Shown: positions 35,800 through 46,582 of the stretch, piece after piece
Layout: each line of letters begins with the position of its first letter
How positions within the stretch are numbered: position 1 is the stretch's first letter
Assembly (NCBI RefSeq): GCF_004331995.1
Contig: NZ_SJDT01000001.1
Coordinates: 186,001-250,000 of the forward strand
Direction of reading: 5' to 3'
Length of the DNA stretch: 64,000 nucleotides
Origin: Arcanobacterium bovis
GTDB taxonomy: Bacteria > Actinomycetota > Actinomycetes > Actinomycetales > Actinomycetaceae
Program-made: the position numbers and the translations under genes
The notes under the pieces: generated by a model
Databases searched by the model: none
What the model was told of the DNA's origin: nothing
The model's input: only the letters and a program-made list of their open reading frames with translations

Positions 35800-36144
35800 A
35801 TGTCTGATCTCAAAATCGTCTTTCACGTGAACGAAAACGACCGCTGGCCGTTCACGATCCGCTCGGTGCGCAATCTTGTACGCTCCACCCAAGGCGGAAA
35901 AGCCGTGGTGGTAGCCAATGGCGGAGCAATTCGCTCATTCTCTCAGCTCGATTCAGATCCAATGCGTTTCGCCAAAATCAAAGAGCTTCACGACGAAGGC
36001 GTACGTTTCGTGATCTGCGAAATCGCTATGAACGAGCGGCAAGTCAAGGCAGAACTTATCCCCGACTACGTGGAAATCGTGCCTGCCGGAATCGTGGAAA
36101 TCGCCAAGCTCCAACAAGAGGGATACGGCTACATTAAGGCTTAA
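35800..36144 (+). CDS. DsrE/DsrF-like small cytoplasmic protein
   Basis: 114 residues from an ATG at 35800 with AAGGAG upstream. Sequence order LKIVFHVNENDRWPFTIRSVRNL, KAVVVANGGAIRSF and GVRFVICEIAMNER fits the DsrE sulfurtransferase-like fold. The cysteine in VICEIAMNER occupies the position of the conserved cysteine in this family. Likely sulfur transfer or a structural relative without activity. Independent short gene before the SNF2 helicase. Confidence 0.82.
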   Translation: MSDLKIVFHVNENDRWPFTIRSVRNLVRSTQGGKAVVVANGGAIRSFSQLDSDPMRFAKIKELHDEGVRFVICEIAMNERQVKAELIPDYVEIVPAGIVEIAKLQQEGYGYIKA

Positions 36145-36207
36145 CGTTTCCCTTGCCACAAATTCCAAGTTCCCCCTCTTGACCGATTTACGATTAAACT
36201 AGTCAAG

Positions 36208-38868
36208 ATGGCTAGTTTCGATTTTGCGCAATTCCAAAGCTGCCGATCTGCAGTTGGAACATGGATCAGTACGCTGCAACAGCAGCGCAATTTGCTTGCC
36301 CAAATTCTGCGCGAGCACCGAATCGCAGGCCGAAAGCTGCTCAACACCGCCATTAATATCCCCTATTCTGAGCCGCGCTGGACGCTCCTCCCCTTGCCGG
36401 AATCGGTAAATCCACTGCTCGGAGTGCGCGAACGCTACAGCACTACCGAATTTCCCAGCATGGAACATCAGAATTTTGGGCGTCTTGTGCTCGACTCTGG
36501 CGTGCGCGCACACCGAGATTCAGCACCTCTCGATTCTGATTCTCCAGGTATTCTCAATCCGCGCATGCGCACCCAAGCTGAGAAAGCCGCCCAATTCTTA
36601 ATTGATCTCTATGCCAAAGGCGTGGAAATTGGCTTCGATACTTCACTCGAACACACCCAAGAGCTGCGCACAGCAGCTCCAAATGCTTCGCTAGCTGACG
36701 CTCTCGATCCAAAATATGCACTGCGCGAACTGCTCACTCTCGACGAAGAAAATGTGGCAGAACTCGACGTCATCAATCTCGACCAAAGCGAGTTCGCTGA
36801 TCTCTCTGCAATAGTGAACAAACTGGATGCCCTAGCGCGCGATCTCAACCAACTGCGCACCACCAGCCTCAAAATCTCGCATGAACTACGCGAAACTGCT
36901 GCTATCGACCGCGTCCGCAGCCTCGGCATTGAATACCTCAAAGATGTTAGCCGCGAACGCCTCAAGATTTCTGTGCTCAAAGAAAATGCGCTTACCACGG
37001 TTGGCCAGCTCATGGATCTGCGCTGGAAAGTCGGCGAGGTTCAAGGCATTGGCGAGGCAACGGCGTCGAACATCGTGAGCGCAACGCGCGCACTCAACAC
37101 CGCGATTCTCGAAGAAACTCCCGTGCGCATCGACGTCGCCAATCGCACCGAGGCACAAACGAATCTTCTGCGCTCTATTTACACCTGGCAAGCAGCTCAC
37201 GAATCCATCGGGCATAAGCAGGCGCTGAGTTTCGCCGCTGCTATAAAAGCGCGCGCTTACCACGTGTCTGGTAACGCGTCTCAGCTCATCGTGGTAGGGC
37301 GCGGCCGTCCTGCCACCGATTTCGTGGGTCTCGTGCGCGAGTGCCGAGAGCTGGCAGCGCAATATACAGGCCTAGGTGAGCTGCCCGAATTTTCCGACGA
37401 CGACGTGTGGGCACGTTTCGCCCGCCAACCTGCGCAAACCTACGCACTCATGGCTGAACTGGGCATTCTCACCTCTGATTCCAAAAAGATTCGCGGTGAA
37501 CTTCCCGAAGAGATCGTTATGAAGGTGCAAGAGACACAAATTGACACCGATTTGCTCACTGCTAACCTGCGTGGATATCAGAAATTTGGAGCGCGTTTTG
37601 CGCTCTCGCAAGGGAAAGTAGTGCTGGGCGATGAAATGGGCTTGGGTAAAACTCTCGAAGCCCTAGCAGTGCTCGCCCACCTATATGCGCAGGGTAAACG
37701 TCATTCGATTGTGGTGTGTCCAGCAGCCGTCGTCACCAACTGGTTGCGCGAAATCGAGGCGAAAACTGAGCTGCGCGGATACCGAATCCACGGAGCGGAC
37801 AAACGTGACGAAGCGCTGCTGTGGCGCGAACATGGCGGCGTGGCTGTGACGACATTCGAAACACTGTCATGGTTTGAGGGATTCGTGCGCGATAGGAACA
37901 CCGATGTTATTTGCACTGTGGTAGACGAAGCACATTACATCAAGAACCCAGAGGCCAAGCGCTCCCAACGCACCGCACGCCTAGTGGCACAGGCACGATA
38001 CGCTGTGCTTCTCACCGGCACCCCGATGGAAAATCGGATCGACGAATTTAGAAATCTGATCCGCTATATTCGCCCTGACCTCGCCGTTCAATCTTCCGTA
38101 TTGCCAAAGCGCTTCCGTAAGCAAGTTGCTCCTGCCTATTTGCGCCGCAATCAAGAGGACGTTTTGAGTGAACTTCCCGAGCTCGTTGAGATAGAGGACT
38201 GGTTGCCGTTGAGCAAAGGTGACCGCGAGATCTATGAAAATGCTGTTCGCGACGGTAACTTCATGGCGATGCGGCAAGCGGCGATGTTGAGCTCGGATTC
38301 CACGAAAGTTGAGCGTTTACGCCAGATCGTCGAGGAAGCTAAGGAAAACGGACATCGCGTAATTATCTACTCGTACTTCTTAACTGCGATGAATCGCCTA
38401 CGCGAGGAGTTTCCGCAGGCTTTTGGGCCACTTACCGGCTCAGTTTCTTCCATGAAGCGCCAAGAAATGGTGGACGATTTCTCGAATGCCGAGCCGGGCG
38501 CAGTGCTCTTGGCACAGATCATGGCAGGTGGCGTTGGGCTCAATATCCAAAGTGCCTCGGTGGTAATTATCTGCGAGCCGCAGCTCAAACCAACTACCGA
38601 ATGGCAAGCTATCGCGCGTGCACATCGCATGGGGCAGCTAGAATCAGTGCAGGTCCACCGACTTATCACCGAAGAAGGAGTGGACGAGCGTCTCTTCGCA
38701 GTACTTCACCGCAAATCAGAGCTTTTTGAAAGCTTTGCGAAAGTATCTTTGCTGGCACAGAGCTCAAGCGAAGCTCTCGAGTCTGAAGCTGTGGTTGCCC
38801 CACCGAGCGAAGCGCAACTCGCCCACTCGATTATTGAACGCGAACAAGAACGACTCTTTGGCGTCTAA
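36208..38868 (+). CDS. SNF2-family DEAH helicase with a helix-hairpin-helix N-terminal region
   Basis: 886 residues. The C-terminal 420 residues are a complete Swi2/Snf2 motor: LGDEMGLGKTLEAL (Walker A near 473-480), VVDEAHYIKNP (near 571), LLTGTPMENRIDEF, and in the second lobe MAGGVGLNIQSASVVIICEP and ARAHRMGQLESVQVHRL. The N-terminal 450 residues lack zinc fingers; around residues 265-290 there is a helix-hairpin-helix-like GEVQGIGEATASNIVSATRAL, and a region near 300-420 with no match I recognise. The motor remodels DNA or protein-DNA complexes rather than unwinding. No partner nuclease or methylase is adjacent. Confidence 0.88.
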   Translation: MASFDFAQFQSCRSAVGTWISTLQQQRNLLAQILREHRIAGRKLLNTAINIPYSEPRWTLLPLPESVNPLLGVRERYSTTEFPSMEHQNFGRLVLDSGVRAHRDSAPLDSDSPGILNPRMRTQAEKAAQFLIDLYAKGVEIGFDTSLEHTQELRTAAPNASLADALDPKYALRELLTLDEENVAELDVINLDQSEFADLSAIVNKLDALARDLNQLRTTSLKISHELRETAAIDRVRSLGIEYLKDVSRERLKISVLKENALTTVGQLMDLRWKVGEVQGIGEATASNIVSATRALNTAILEETPVRIDVANRTEAQTNLLRSIYTWQAAHESIGHKQALSFAAAIKARAYHVSGNASQLIVVGRGRPATDFVGLVRECRELAAQYTGLGELPEFSDDDVWARFARQPAQTYALMAELGILTSDSKKIRGELPEEIVMKVQETQIDTDLLTANLRGYQKFGARFALSQGKVVLGDEMGLGKTLEALAVLAHLYAQGKRHSIVVCPAAVVTNWLREIEAKTELRGYRIHGADKRDEALLWREHGGVAVTTFETLSWFEGFVRDRNTDVICTVVDEAHYIKNPEAKRSQRTARLVAQARYAVLLTGTPMENRIDEFRNLIRYIRPDLAVQSSVLPKRFRKQVAPAYLRRNQEDVLSELPELVEIEDWLPLSKGDREIYENAVRDGNFMAMRQAAMLSSDSTKVERLRQIVEEAKENGHRVIIYSYFLTAMNRLREEFPQAFGPLTGSVSSMKRQEMVDDFSNAEPGAVLLAQIMAGGVGLNIQSASVVIICEPQLKPTTEWQAIARAHRMGQLESVQVHRLITEEGVDERLFAVLHRKSELFESFAKVSLLAQSSSEALESEAVVAPPSEAQLAHSIIEREQERLFGV

Positions 38869-39067
38869 CTCTCAGACAGCGTTAAGACTCCGAAGACCTC
38901 TAACCGCCCGATACACCCAGTGCAATACGCCCGAAAACGCCAAGCATCGTGCGATAATTGTGCAGTGCACCCCATTACAGAAAATGTGAATTTTTAACAC
39001 GCTAATTTCTGCGATTGGGTTTATGATTCAACTCGATAGTTATTTTGAGACATAGGATCCGTTGTAA

Positions 39068-40477
39068 ATGTCAAAGAAGCGTTTAATCACTTGGAGTGTT
39101 GTTGGTGTTTTTGCGGCGATAGCGCTCGCTATTGGCATATATATTGCATACTTTGCGGCAGGGCACAAAGCGCTTCCAGGCACCAAAGTGGGCGACGTGT
39201 CGGTTACGGGCATGACGGCCGAACAGATCGCTTCACAGCTCAACACTGTGGCAAAAGAGGAATCCCTGAGTCTCATGGGATCTGACATCAATCCTCGCAA
39301 AGCCAACTTGCACGATCTGGGCATAACTATCGACGCACAAGGAACTGCTGATGCCGCTCTAGCCGCTAATTCCTCGTGGAAGAGCTACTTCACCGCTCCT
39401 TTTTCCACCACCACGATTGAACCCAAAGTTTCAACCAATGAATCCACTCTCGCTACGTTCGCGCACTCCCTGACGGAGGGGAAGACGACGGCGAAAGCAC
39501 CAGTTGAGCCGAGCGTCGTCGCCTCGGGCGATCACTTTGAAGTCAAGCCGGGCGTAAAAGGAACTGGCGTGAATCCGGCAGACCTCAAAAAAGGCGCATT
39601 GGACATGATCCGTGCACAAAAAGGTATGCAACTTTCTTTGAAGCTGGCAGATGTAGCGCCTGCTGTATCAGACGAATCACTCAAGCCGCTAGCTGATGCC
39701 GCACAAACACTGGCTAAAACCGATGTCACGGTCAACACCGGCAAAGAAACCATCGCGGTTCCTATGGAAACCAAAGTGACCTGGGTTGATGTGACCTCTG
39801 GTCAGGCAAAAATCAATCCCGACGCCGTTAAGGCTTGGGTAACACAGGCAGCCGCTCCGCTAGCGAAAGACGGCGTGAAAGGTCTGCGTTATCTCAACAC
39901 TCGCGGCGAAGTAACGATCGTGCGCCGCCAAGCAGTTGCAGCTACGACGGTCGGAAATATTGACGCGATTGCCAATGCTATTACCGCGAATATGAGCAAG
40001 AACGCGCCCACCAACGAAACCTTCCAGGTGGCAACTGCTGAACTTAAATGGGAAGACAAGATCGTTGATGCCGCAGGTAATCCGCTTGCCTACACCCCTA
40101 CGGGTAATGAGAAGTGGATCGACGTAAACCTCTCAACTCACACCATGACGGCTTACGAAGGAACGGTAGCCGTGCGCGGACCAATTCCAATCGTCAATGG
40201 CGCATCAGCGACTCCTACGGTGGTCGGCACTTTTGCTATCGACCGTAAATACCCAAGTAAAACAATGAGGGGTGAGAACGTTGATGGCACGAAGTACGAA
40301 ACTCCAGATGTCGAATGGGTGATGTTCTTCAAAGGTCCATACGCTATTCACGCAGCATATTGGCGTTCTCGCTTTGGCTATGCCGATTCACACGGCTGTG
40401 TAAACACGCCAACTAGCCATGCGAAGTGGCTATACGATTGGGCACCGCTGGGCACGGTAGTGGTCACACACGGATAA
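39068..40477 (+). CDS. L,D-transpeptidase (YkuD domain) with PG-binding-4-type repeats
   Basis: 469 residues. A short cytoplasmic start and one membrane segment (8-30) anchor it outside the membrane. Residues about 40-310 look like two peptidoglycan-binding/YoaR-like domains. The YkuD domain (about 340-469) has the catalytic motif HAAYW...SHGCVNTP with the nucleophile Cys near 442. It would form 3-3 crosslinks or attach proteins to peptidoglycan. Start ATG 39068; nearby promoter elements are not clear. Single gene. Confidence 0.93.
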   Translation: MSKKRLITWSVVGVFAAIALAIGIYIAYFAAGHKALPGTKVGDVSVTGMTAEQIASQLNTVAKEESLSLMGSDINPRKANLHDLGITIDAQGTADAALAANSSWKSYFTAPFSTTTIEPKVSTNESTLATFAHSLTEGKTTAKAPVEPSVVASGDHFEVKPGVKGTGVNPADLKKGALDMIRAQKGMQLSLKLADVAPAVSDESLKPLADAAQTLAKTDVTVNTGKETIAVPMETKVTWVDVTSGQAKINPDAVKAWVTQAAAPLAKDGVKGLRYLNTRGEVTIVRRQAVAATTVGNIDAIANAITANMSKNAPTNETFQVATAELKWEDKIVDAAGNPLAYTPTGNEKWIDVNLSTHTMTAYEGTVAVRGPIPIVNGASATPTVVGTFAIDRKYPSKTMRGENVDGTKYETPDVEWVMFFKGPYAIHAAYWRSRFGYADSHGCVNTPTSHAKWLYDWAPLGTVVVTHG

Positions 40478-40601
40478 TTACCGATTGCGTAACTAATTAC
40501 GTAATGACGCGCGAGAGATTGCGCGGATTACCTCGCCACAGTGGCGGCGCTAATAATCAGGTATCATATGGGCAACTGGATGCAAAGCAAAGGAAGCCTC
40601 A

Positions 40602-41543
40602 ATGAGTACACCTGCAATGAGTAAACCACTAGTTATCGATGGCGCAACGCTTGCCTTTTATCACTGGCCCGTTAGCGACGCATCGGCTTCGGCGTCCCCT
40701 CAGCCCACCCCTCGGGCAGTGGTACAAATTTCGCACGGCATGGCGGAATACTTGCAACGTTATGATGCCCTGGCAAAGTTCCTCAATACGCATGGAATTA
40801 CAGTAGTTGGCGCAGATCATCGTGGCCATGGCTATTCACGGTCAGATTCGGATACCCTCGGCTACTTTGGCGACGGCGCTACGTGGGATACCGTCGTCGA
40901 CGATCTTCACAGCGTTCGTCACTACGCACAAACCATCTATCCCGATCTTCCCTATTTTTTCATTGGACATTCGATGGGCTCGCTTCTCTTGCGCTCCTAC
41001 CTGGCAAAATATGCCGATGGTCTGGCAGGAGCAGCAATCATTGGCACAGGTCTGTGGCCAAAAGGCATTGGCGACGCCGGTTTCGCCCTCGCGCGGGTGC
41101 TCGGTAAAACTCTGCCGATGCGAGAAGCTAAGCTGCTCAGCACGGCGTCTTTCGGCCCGTACAACCGTGGCTTCGGGCATCGCACGCCATTTGAATGGCT
41201 CTCACGCGATTCTCGCGAGGTAGATGCGTACGTCGCCGATCCGCTCTGTGGCTATACGCCGCCGAATATCTTTTTCACACAGATTTTGGGAGCGCTCAAA
41301 GCCGTGAATACCGACGCCGCGTTCGAACTACCTGCGCAGGTGCCGTTGTACATTGCCTCGGGTGAGGTTGACCCTTTCGGTGGTGCACAAGCAGTGCGTA
41401 CCATCGCACGGCTATACACTCGGCATGGACAACGCGATATTGAAACGCATATCTACGCGGATGCCCGCCACGAGATATTTAACGAGCTCAATAAAGCCGA
41501 AGTCTTTGCAGATCTGGAAAGCTGGCTATCTCGCCACATTTAA
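40602..41543 (+). CDS. Alpha/beta hydrolase, monoacylglycerol lipase/lysophospholipase type
   Basis: 313 residues from an ATG at 40602, preceded by AAAGGA. Nucleophile elbow GHSMGS, HG motif ISHGMAEY, GADHRGHGYSRS, acid in ASGEVDPFGG and His in YADARHEIFNE are the full serine hydrolase triad of the Serine aminopeptidase S33/lysophospholipase group. No signal peptide. It likely releases fatty acids from lysolipids or monoacylglycerols. The rarD-like sequence follows by about 20 bases. Confidence 0.92.
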   Translation: MSTPAMSKPLVIDGATLAFYHWPVSDASASASPQPTPRAVVQISHGMAEYLQRYDALAKFLNTHGITVVGADHRGHGYSRSDSDTLGYFGDGATWDTVVDDLHSVRHYAQTIYPDLPYFFIGHSMGSLLLRSYLAKYADGLAGAAIIGTGLWPKGIGDAGFALARVLGKTLPMREAKLLSTASFGPYNRGFGHRTPFEWLSRDSREVDAYVADPLCGYTPPNIFFTQILGALKAVNTDAAFELPAQVPLYIASGEVDPFGGAQAVRTIARLYTRHGQRDIETHIYADARHEIFNELNKAEVFADLESWLSRHI

Positions 41544-41564
41544 GGTTCGGATTCTTGCTCGCCA

Positions 41565-42567
41565 GTGCGGCGTCGATACGATGGCATTGTGGCGGATTTT
41601 CAGGGACACGAACGTAGTAACGAACTCGGCAGTGAACGTAGCAATGAACTTGGCTCGGCTCAGGCATGGGCAAGCGGCGTAGGTGCGTATTTTCTCTGGG
41701 GACTATTTCCGCTCTATTTCAGCTTATTAGCACCCGCAAATTCGCTCGAAGTTATTGTGCATCGCGCGGTATGGGGAATGTGCACCTGTCTCGTAGCCAT
41801 TATTATTGCTGGTCAGTGGCAGAATTTGCGAGCAGCAATTCGTGATCGGGCAGTACTTGGGCGCTTGTGTATCTCTGGGCTGCTCATCGTCGTGAACTGG
41901 ACGAGTTATATTTTCGCTGTGCAGTCGGGGCGCACGGTGGACGCCGCGCTCGGGTACTTCATCAATCCGCTGCTTACGGTGGCACTCGGCGTCGTCGTAC
42001 TCAAAGAGACGCTGAGTCGGATGCAGAAAATTGCCGTTACGCTCGGAGCCCTCGCGGTGATTTATATGCTCGTAGCAATGCAGAGCTTTCCGTGGCTCGC
42101 GCTGGCTATGGCAGGTAGCTTCGGTGCGTATTCGCTGGTGAAAAAGCGTGTTGCCAACCGAGTAAAGCCGCTGGTAGGTATGGCAGTTGAAACATCTGCC
42201 GTGGTACCGCTGTTGTTGATTTATTACAGCACGCTGGTGTTTCGCTCTGATACGTTTCCACACGTTGTCACAGCACAATGAGCCGTGGATTGGGCATTTC
42301 TTGCTTCTGGTGGGCGCGGGAATTCTTACCGTGATCCCGCTGCTCTTGTTTGCACAAGCCTCGCGTGGCCTCTCGCTGGGGATTCTCGGTTTACTGCAAT
42401 ACCTCAGCCCAATCGGTCAGCTGCTGATCGCCGTCTTCGTATTTCACGAAACGATGCCTACCGAACGCTGGGTGGGCACAGCAATCGTCTGGTTGGCACT
42501 GATTTTTCTTTCTGTCGACGGCGTCCGCGCGGTGTCGCGGTATCGCGGCAAGCCCCTTGGTGGTTGA
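41565..42567 (+). pseudogene. rarD: rarD-like EamA transporter split by a frame change
   Basis: The first frame (41565-42281, GTG start) encodes about 238 residues with RarD features: GVGAYFLWGLFPLYF, HRAVWG, NWTSYIFAV, ALGYFINPLLTVALGVVVLKE. It ends at a TGA in a non-homologous tail. The remaining helices (GHFLLLVGAGILTVIPLLLFAQ, LGLLQYLSPIGQLLIAVFVF) lie in another frame up to 42567. A one-base insertion or two-base loss between about 42200 and 42281 explains it. It could be a real pseudogene, a sequencing error or two separately made chains; no slippery run is evident. The protein N-terminus has a 24-base tandem repeat (41610-41657, ERSNELGS twice). RarD proteins are ten-helix metabolite exporters. 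Confidence 0.8.
41610..41657 (+). repeat. 24-base tandem repeat at the rarD 5' end
   Basis: Copies 41610-41633 and 41634-41657, encoding ERSNELGS twice, with several silent or near-silent changes between them. Confidence 0.75.
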
Positions 42568-42648
42568 GTATTCTTTTCCTGATTGCCAATAGCATCACGC
42601 CGCGAGACTCGGGTAGAATCTAGTTGTTCTTTGACTGGAGGAAAATCG

Positions 42649-43566
42649 ATGACGATTAAGGTTGGGCTTGTTGGTGCAGGCTGGTGGGCACATGACGTGC
42701 ACGCACCGCTACACCAGAGCGGCGAGGGTACCGAACTCGTGGGCGTCTGGGCGCGCGATAGCCACAAGGCAGCTAGTTTCGCAGCCGAATTTGGCGTCAA
42801 AGCATTCGAGAGTTTTGCCGAGCTTCTGAGCTGTTGTGATGCAGTGGATTTTGCAGTCCCACCGCATGTGCAAGCTCCGCTCGCTATTGAGGCAGCGCAG
42901 GCCGGAAAGGCACTGATCCTCGAAAAACCGCTCGCACCTGACCTTGCATCAGCGCTGCGCATGGTGGAAGCCATTGAGGAAAACCACACCCCACATATCG
43001 TATGCTTCACCCGCCGTTACAATCACGAAACAGTAGATTTTCTGGACGACGTAGCAGCTCTTGCAGTCAACGGAGATATTTTGGGCATGCAAGGTCACTA
43101 CGTTCATGGTGGCTTGCTTGAGGGAGGTATTTTGCCGCCGTCGGGCACTTGGCGCCACGATTTCCACGGGATTTTGATGGATTTGGGGCCACATGCACTG
43201 AATCTAGCTGCGGCAGCGCTTGGAAAAGTGACGAAAGTTCGCGCCCAATCTGGCCGATTCGTAACCATCACCGCCGAACACGAATCCGGCGTATGTAGCC
43301 AGATTGCATTGTCTGGCTCAGTAGATGTGAATGCCGATGATTTCACCGAAACAGTATTTGCCGATTCAGGCATCGCGCATTTCGATGTGCGCGGGCAAGA
43401 CCACGCCGAGTGCTGGACAAATATTCACGAAGAATTTGTCAATGCAGTTCACAATGGCACACCAGTCACCGTAGACGCCCGCGAAGCTCTCCATCTCCAA
43501 GCAATACTTGAAGCTGCGCGCGATTCGCACGAATCGGGCGTAACAGAATTAGTGGCGCATTATTGA
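42649..43566 (+). CDS. Gfo/Idh/MocA-family NAD(P)-dependent oxidoreductase
   Basis: 305 residues from the ATG at 42649 with GGAGG nine bases upstream. N-terminal Rossmann fold VGLVGAGWWAHDVHAP, the conserved ILEKPLAPD (Lys of the EKP motif) and the C-terminal alpha/beta domain with YNHETVDFLDD, DLGPHALNLAA (Asp/His-type active-site region). Such enzymes oxidise or reduce sugars, inositols or their derivatives. The AGE-family isomerase follows 180 bases later, so a sugar-degradation role is plausible. Confidence 0.9.
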   Translation: MTIKVGLVGAGWWAHDVHAPLHQSGEGTELVGVWARDSHKAASFAAEFGVKAFESFAELLSCCDAVDFAVPPHVQAPLAIEAAQAGKALILEKPLAPDLASALRMVEAIEENHTPHIVCFTRRYNHETVDFLDDVAALAVNGDILGMQGHYVHGGLLEGGILPPSGTWRHDFHGILMDLGPHALNLAAAALGKVTKVRAQSGRFVTITAEHESGVCSQIALSGSVDVNADDFTETVFADSGIAHFDVRGQDHAECWTNIHEEFVNAVHNGTPVTVDAREALHLQAILEAARDSHESGVTELVAHY

Positions 43567-43748
43567 GCGAAAAAGCAGGGCACGAGCTCACCATGACGCT
43601 AGCCGCAGCGGTGGAAACTTGAGTTTGCACCATCGCAACGCTGCCGCAACCCAACCGCATCGCAACGCTACTGCGCACAGCAAGTCAAAACGGCGTCGTC
43701 GCACGTCATAAACACAAATAACCAACACTAAGGAATTGGAAATCAGCA

Positions 43749-45017
43749 ATGTTCGTAACCGAAGAAACCAAAGAATGGCTCAATGCCGAAACCTCGGCTC
43801 TTGTAGATTTCGCTCGTAAATCGCGGGTGGACGTAGGATTTGGAACGCTCGATGCCGACGGCGGTATCGACGCCGCTGCTGGCGCGCAGCTATGGATCAA
43901 CTGCCGTATGACGCACGTCTTCTGTTTGGCGTATATGCGCGGCGACGACTCGGCTCGCGACTATGCTAAACACGGTATTCGTTCTTTGCTTACCAATTTC
44001 CGCGATTCGGAATACGACGGCTTCTTCTCAACAATTTCGCTTGAGTCAGGCGATCCGCTGGGCGAACGCGGTAGCCAAAAAGAAGCTTACGCTCATGCGT
44101 TTGTGCTGTTGGCGGCGTCGTCGGGCATCCAGGCGGGAATCGAAGGGGCTGAGGAACTCTTCGCCGCAGCAAAAGACGTACACGAAAAATACTTCTGGGA
44201 GAGCGTTGGGCTGGCGTGCGAATCGTGGGATCGTGCATTCACGGAAAACGAGCCGTACCGCGGCGTAAACGCCAATATGCACACCGTTGAGGCTTCACTT
44301 GCAGCTTGGGAGGCCACTGGCGATCTCGTCTGGCTCGGCAAGGCATACTCGATCCTGCACTTCGTGCTCGGCGAGGCAAAGGGCTTGGGCTGGCGCATTC
44401 CTGAGCATTTCGACACGCAGTGGAATTTGCTGCCTGACTTCAACATCGATCAACCGGCAGATCCGTTCCGCCCATACGGTATAACCCCTGGTCACGGGAT
44501 CGAGTGGTCGCGATTGGCGCTCCAGTTCTGGGTTACGGCACAAAACATTAGCGCCGATCAGTTGCGTGAAATTCAGGCCGACGACGCATGGCTTGCGGAA
44601 ATTCCGCAGGTAGCAGTGGCGTTGTACGATCAGGCACTCGCTGATGGCTGGGACGTGGACGGCGCCCCGGGAATTGTGTACACGACGTCGTACACCGGCG
44701 AACCCGTGGTACACGAGCGTATGCACTGGACGGTGTGTGAAGGCATTGCCGCAGCTGCCGCCTTTGCAACTTACGGTGAGAGTACCGGCGACTCCGAGCT
44801 GGTGAGCCGCATGAACGAACGCTTTGAGGAGCTACTTGACTTCGCTCTGGCCAAGATTATCGAAGCTCCTGGCCGCTGGACTCATGAGCTTGATCGAAAC
44901 AATGTGCCATCGGGAATTACCTGGCCAGGAAAGCCTGACGTTTACCACGCCTACCAGTGCTTGTTGATGCCAATTATCCCATTGACGGCAAGCTTCGCGC
45001 AGGCAGTGAAGCGCTGA
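43749..45017 (+). CDS. AGE-superfamily sugar isomerase/epimerase (YihS/mannose isomerase-like)
   Basis: 422 residues forming the (alpha/alpha)6 barrel of N-acylglucosamine 2-epimerase relatives. Active-site features: [13 protein letters not shown] near 55, [26 protein letters not shown] (His near 178), [12 protein letters not shown] (His/Glu/Trp) and [12 protein letters not shown]. The NANMH and GHGIEW motifs resemble aldose-ketose isomerases such as YihS. It would interconvert a sugar such as mannose and fructose; the exact one is unknown. In the same direction as the Gfo/Idh/MocA enzyme and the DUF1846 protein. Confidence 0.88.
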   Translation: MFVTEETKEWLNAETSALVDFARKSRVDVGFGTLDADGGIDAAAGAQLWINCRMTHVFCLAYMRGDDSARDYAKHGIRSLLTNFRDSEYDGFFSTISLESGDPLGERGSQKEAYAHAFVLLAASSGIQAGIEGAEELFAAAKDVHEKYFWESVGLACESWDRAFTENEPYRGVNANMHTVEASLAAWEATGDLVWLGKAYSILHFVLGEAKGLGWRIPEHFDTQWNLLPDFNIDQPADPFRPYGITPGHGIEWSRLALQFWVTAQNISADQLREIQADDAWLAEIPQVAVALYDQALADGWDVDGAPGIVYTTSYTGEPVVHERMHWTVCEGIAAAAAFATYGESTGDSELVSRMNERFEELLDFALAKIIEAPGRWTHELDRNNVPSGITWPGKPDVYHAYQCLLMPIIPLTASFAQAVKR

Positions 45018-45066
45018 GGCGCACGCAGATTCTCATTTTGACAACACACATTTAACGGAAGGACTC

Positions 45067-46560
45067 GTGTTGGTTGCTATCGGTTTTGATAGAGAAAAGT
45101 ACATCGCCTTGCAGTCGGAGCACATCGCGGCGCGGCGCGAAGAGATAGGTGGAAAACTCTATCTGGAAATGGGCGGCAAGCTCTTTGACGATATGCACGC
45201 CTCGCGCGTACTGCCTGGTTTCACGCCTGACAACAAGATTGTGATGCTTGAGCAGCTAAAAGACGAGCTCGAAATTATTGTGGTTGTGAATGCGATGGAT
45301 TTGGAGCGGCAAAAGATTCGCGCCGACCTTGGCATTTCTTATGAAGACGACGTTTTGCGCCTTGTGGACGTGTTCCGTGAACGCGGTTTCTTGGTGAATA
45401 ACGTCGTTCTCACCAGGGCGGATGAGGAAGGCAAGATCGCACAGGAATTTACTCGGAAGCTTGAGCGCCTTGGACTCACGGTATCGCAGCACTATACGAT
45501 CGCAGGTTACCCAACCGAATCGACCCGGGTGGTATCGGACGAAGGTTTTGGCAAAAATGACTACGTACAAACCAGCCGCGATCTTATCGTAGTGACGGCG
45601 CCCGGGCCAGGATCGGGCAAACTCGCCACCTGTCTTTCGCAGGTCTATCACGACTATAAACGGGGTATTAAAGCAGGTTATGCGAAGTTTGAGACTTTTC
45701 CGATCTGGAATATGGCGCTCGATCATCCAGTGAATGTTGCTTACGAAGCGGCTACTGCTGATTTGGACGACGTGAACTTGATTGATCCGTTCCACCTTGC
45801 GGCATACGGCAAGCAAGTTGTGAGCTACAACCGCGATGTTGAAGTCTTTCCGCTGTTAGCGACGCTGCTTATTGAGATGTCTGGATCGTCGCCGTATCGC
45901 TCCCCCACCGATATGGGAGTAAATATGGCCGGATTGTGCATTTGCGATGATGAAGTTACCCGCGAGGCTTCACGCCAAGAGATTATTCGCCGGTATTACA
46001 AGGCGCTCGTTGATGAGAAGATCGAGAACGCGAAGCCAGTGGTTTCGCAGCGTATCAGCCTTATTATGAGCAAACTTGGGCTGAGTACTGCTGATCGGCG
46101 AGTGGTGAAAGCTGCAGTTGATTTGGCTGAGGAAACTGGCTCTCCTGCTTCGGCGATTGAGCTGGGTGATGGGAAGATTGTCACGGGAAAGACTTCGCCA
46201 TTACTAGGCTGTTCAGCTGCAATGCTGCTCAATGCTTTGAAAGTTCTCGCTGGTATTGACGATTCCGTGAAGTTGCTATCGCCGCAGTCAATCAAGCCGA
46301 TTCAGGCGTTGAAGACGGAACATCTCGGGTCTCGTAACCCACGACTTCATACGGATGAAGTGCTCATTGCTTTGTCGGTTTCCGCTGGTAGTTCAGAAGA
46401 TGCTCGACGAGCTCTTGCCGAATTGCCTAATTTGCGTGGGTGCGACGTGCACACAAGCACGATTCTAGGCTCGGTGGATGAAGGAATCTTCCGAAATCTC
46501 GGCGTTTTGGTAACTTCCGAGCCAAAGTTCCTGCGAAAAGGACTCTACTGGAAACGCTGA
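45067..46560 (+). CDS. DUF1846 family protein
   Basis: 497 residues from a GTG at 45067 with GAAGGA upstream. Recognised by [41 protein letters not shown], and [22 protein letters not shown], the last being a P-loop-like segment (GPGSGK near 178-184) conserved in this family. The family is widespread in Firmicutes and actinobacteria and has solved structures but no settled function. Here it follows sugar-metabolism genes. A large hairpin closes the transcript. Confidence 0.92.
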   Translation: MLVAIGFDREKYIALQSEHIAARREEIGGKLYLEMGGKLFDDMHASRVLPGFTPDNKIVMLEQLKDELEIIVVVNAMDLERQKIRADLGISYEDDVLRLVDVFRERGFLVNNVVLTRADEEGKIAQEFTRKLERLGLTVSQHYTIAGYPTESTRVVSDEGFGKNDYVQTSRDLIVVTAPGPGSGKLATCLSQVYHDYKRGIKAGYAKFETFPIWNMALDHPVNVAYEAATADLDDVNLIDPFHLAAYGKQVVSYNRDVEVFPLLATLLIEMSGSSPYRSPTDMGVNMAGLCICDDEVTREASRQEIIRRYYKALVDEKIENAKPVVSQRISLIMSKLGLSTADRRVVKAAVDLAEETGSPASAIELGDGKIVTGKTSPLLGCSAAMLLNALKVLAGIDDSVKLLSPQSIKPIQALKTEHLGSRNPRLHTDEVLIALSVSAGSSEDARRALAELPNLRGCDVHTSTILGSVDEGIFRNLGVLVTSEPKFLRKGLYWKR

Positions 46561-46582
46561 TCTGACACTGGTGCTCTAACTC

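Noticed and set aside
42265-42567. Separate 100-residue membrane protein
   Set aside because: It is the out-of-frame C-terminal part of the rarD-like gene, so it is treated as one broken gene.
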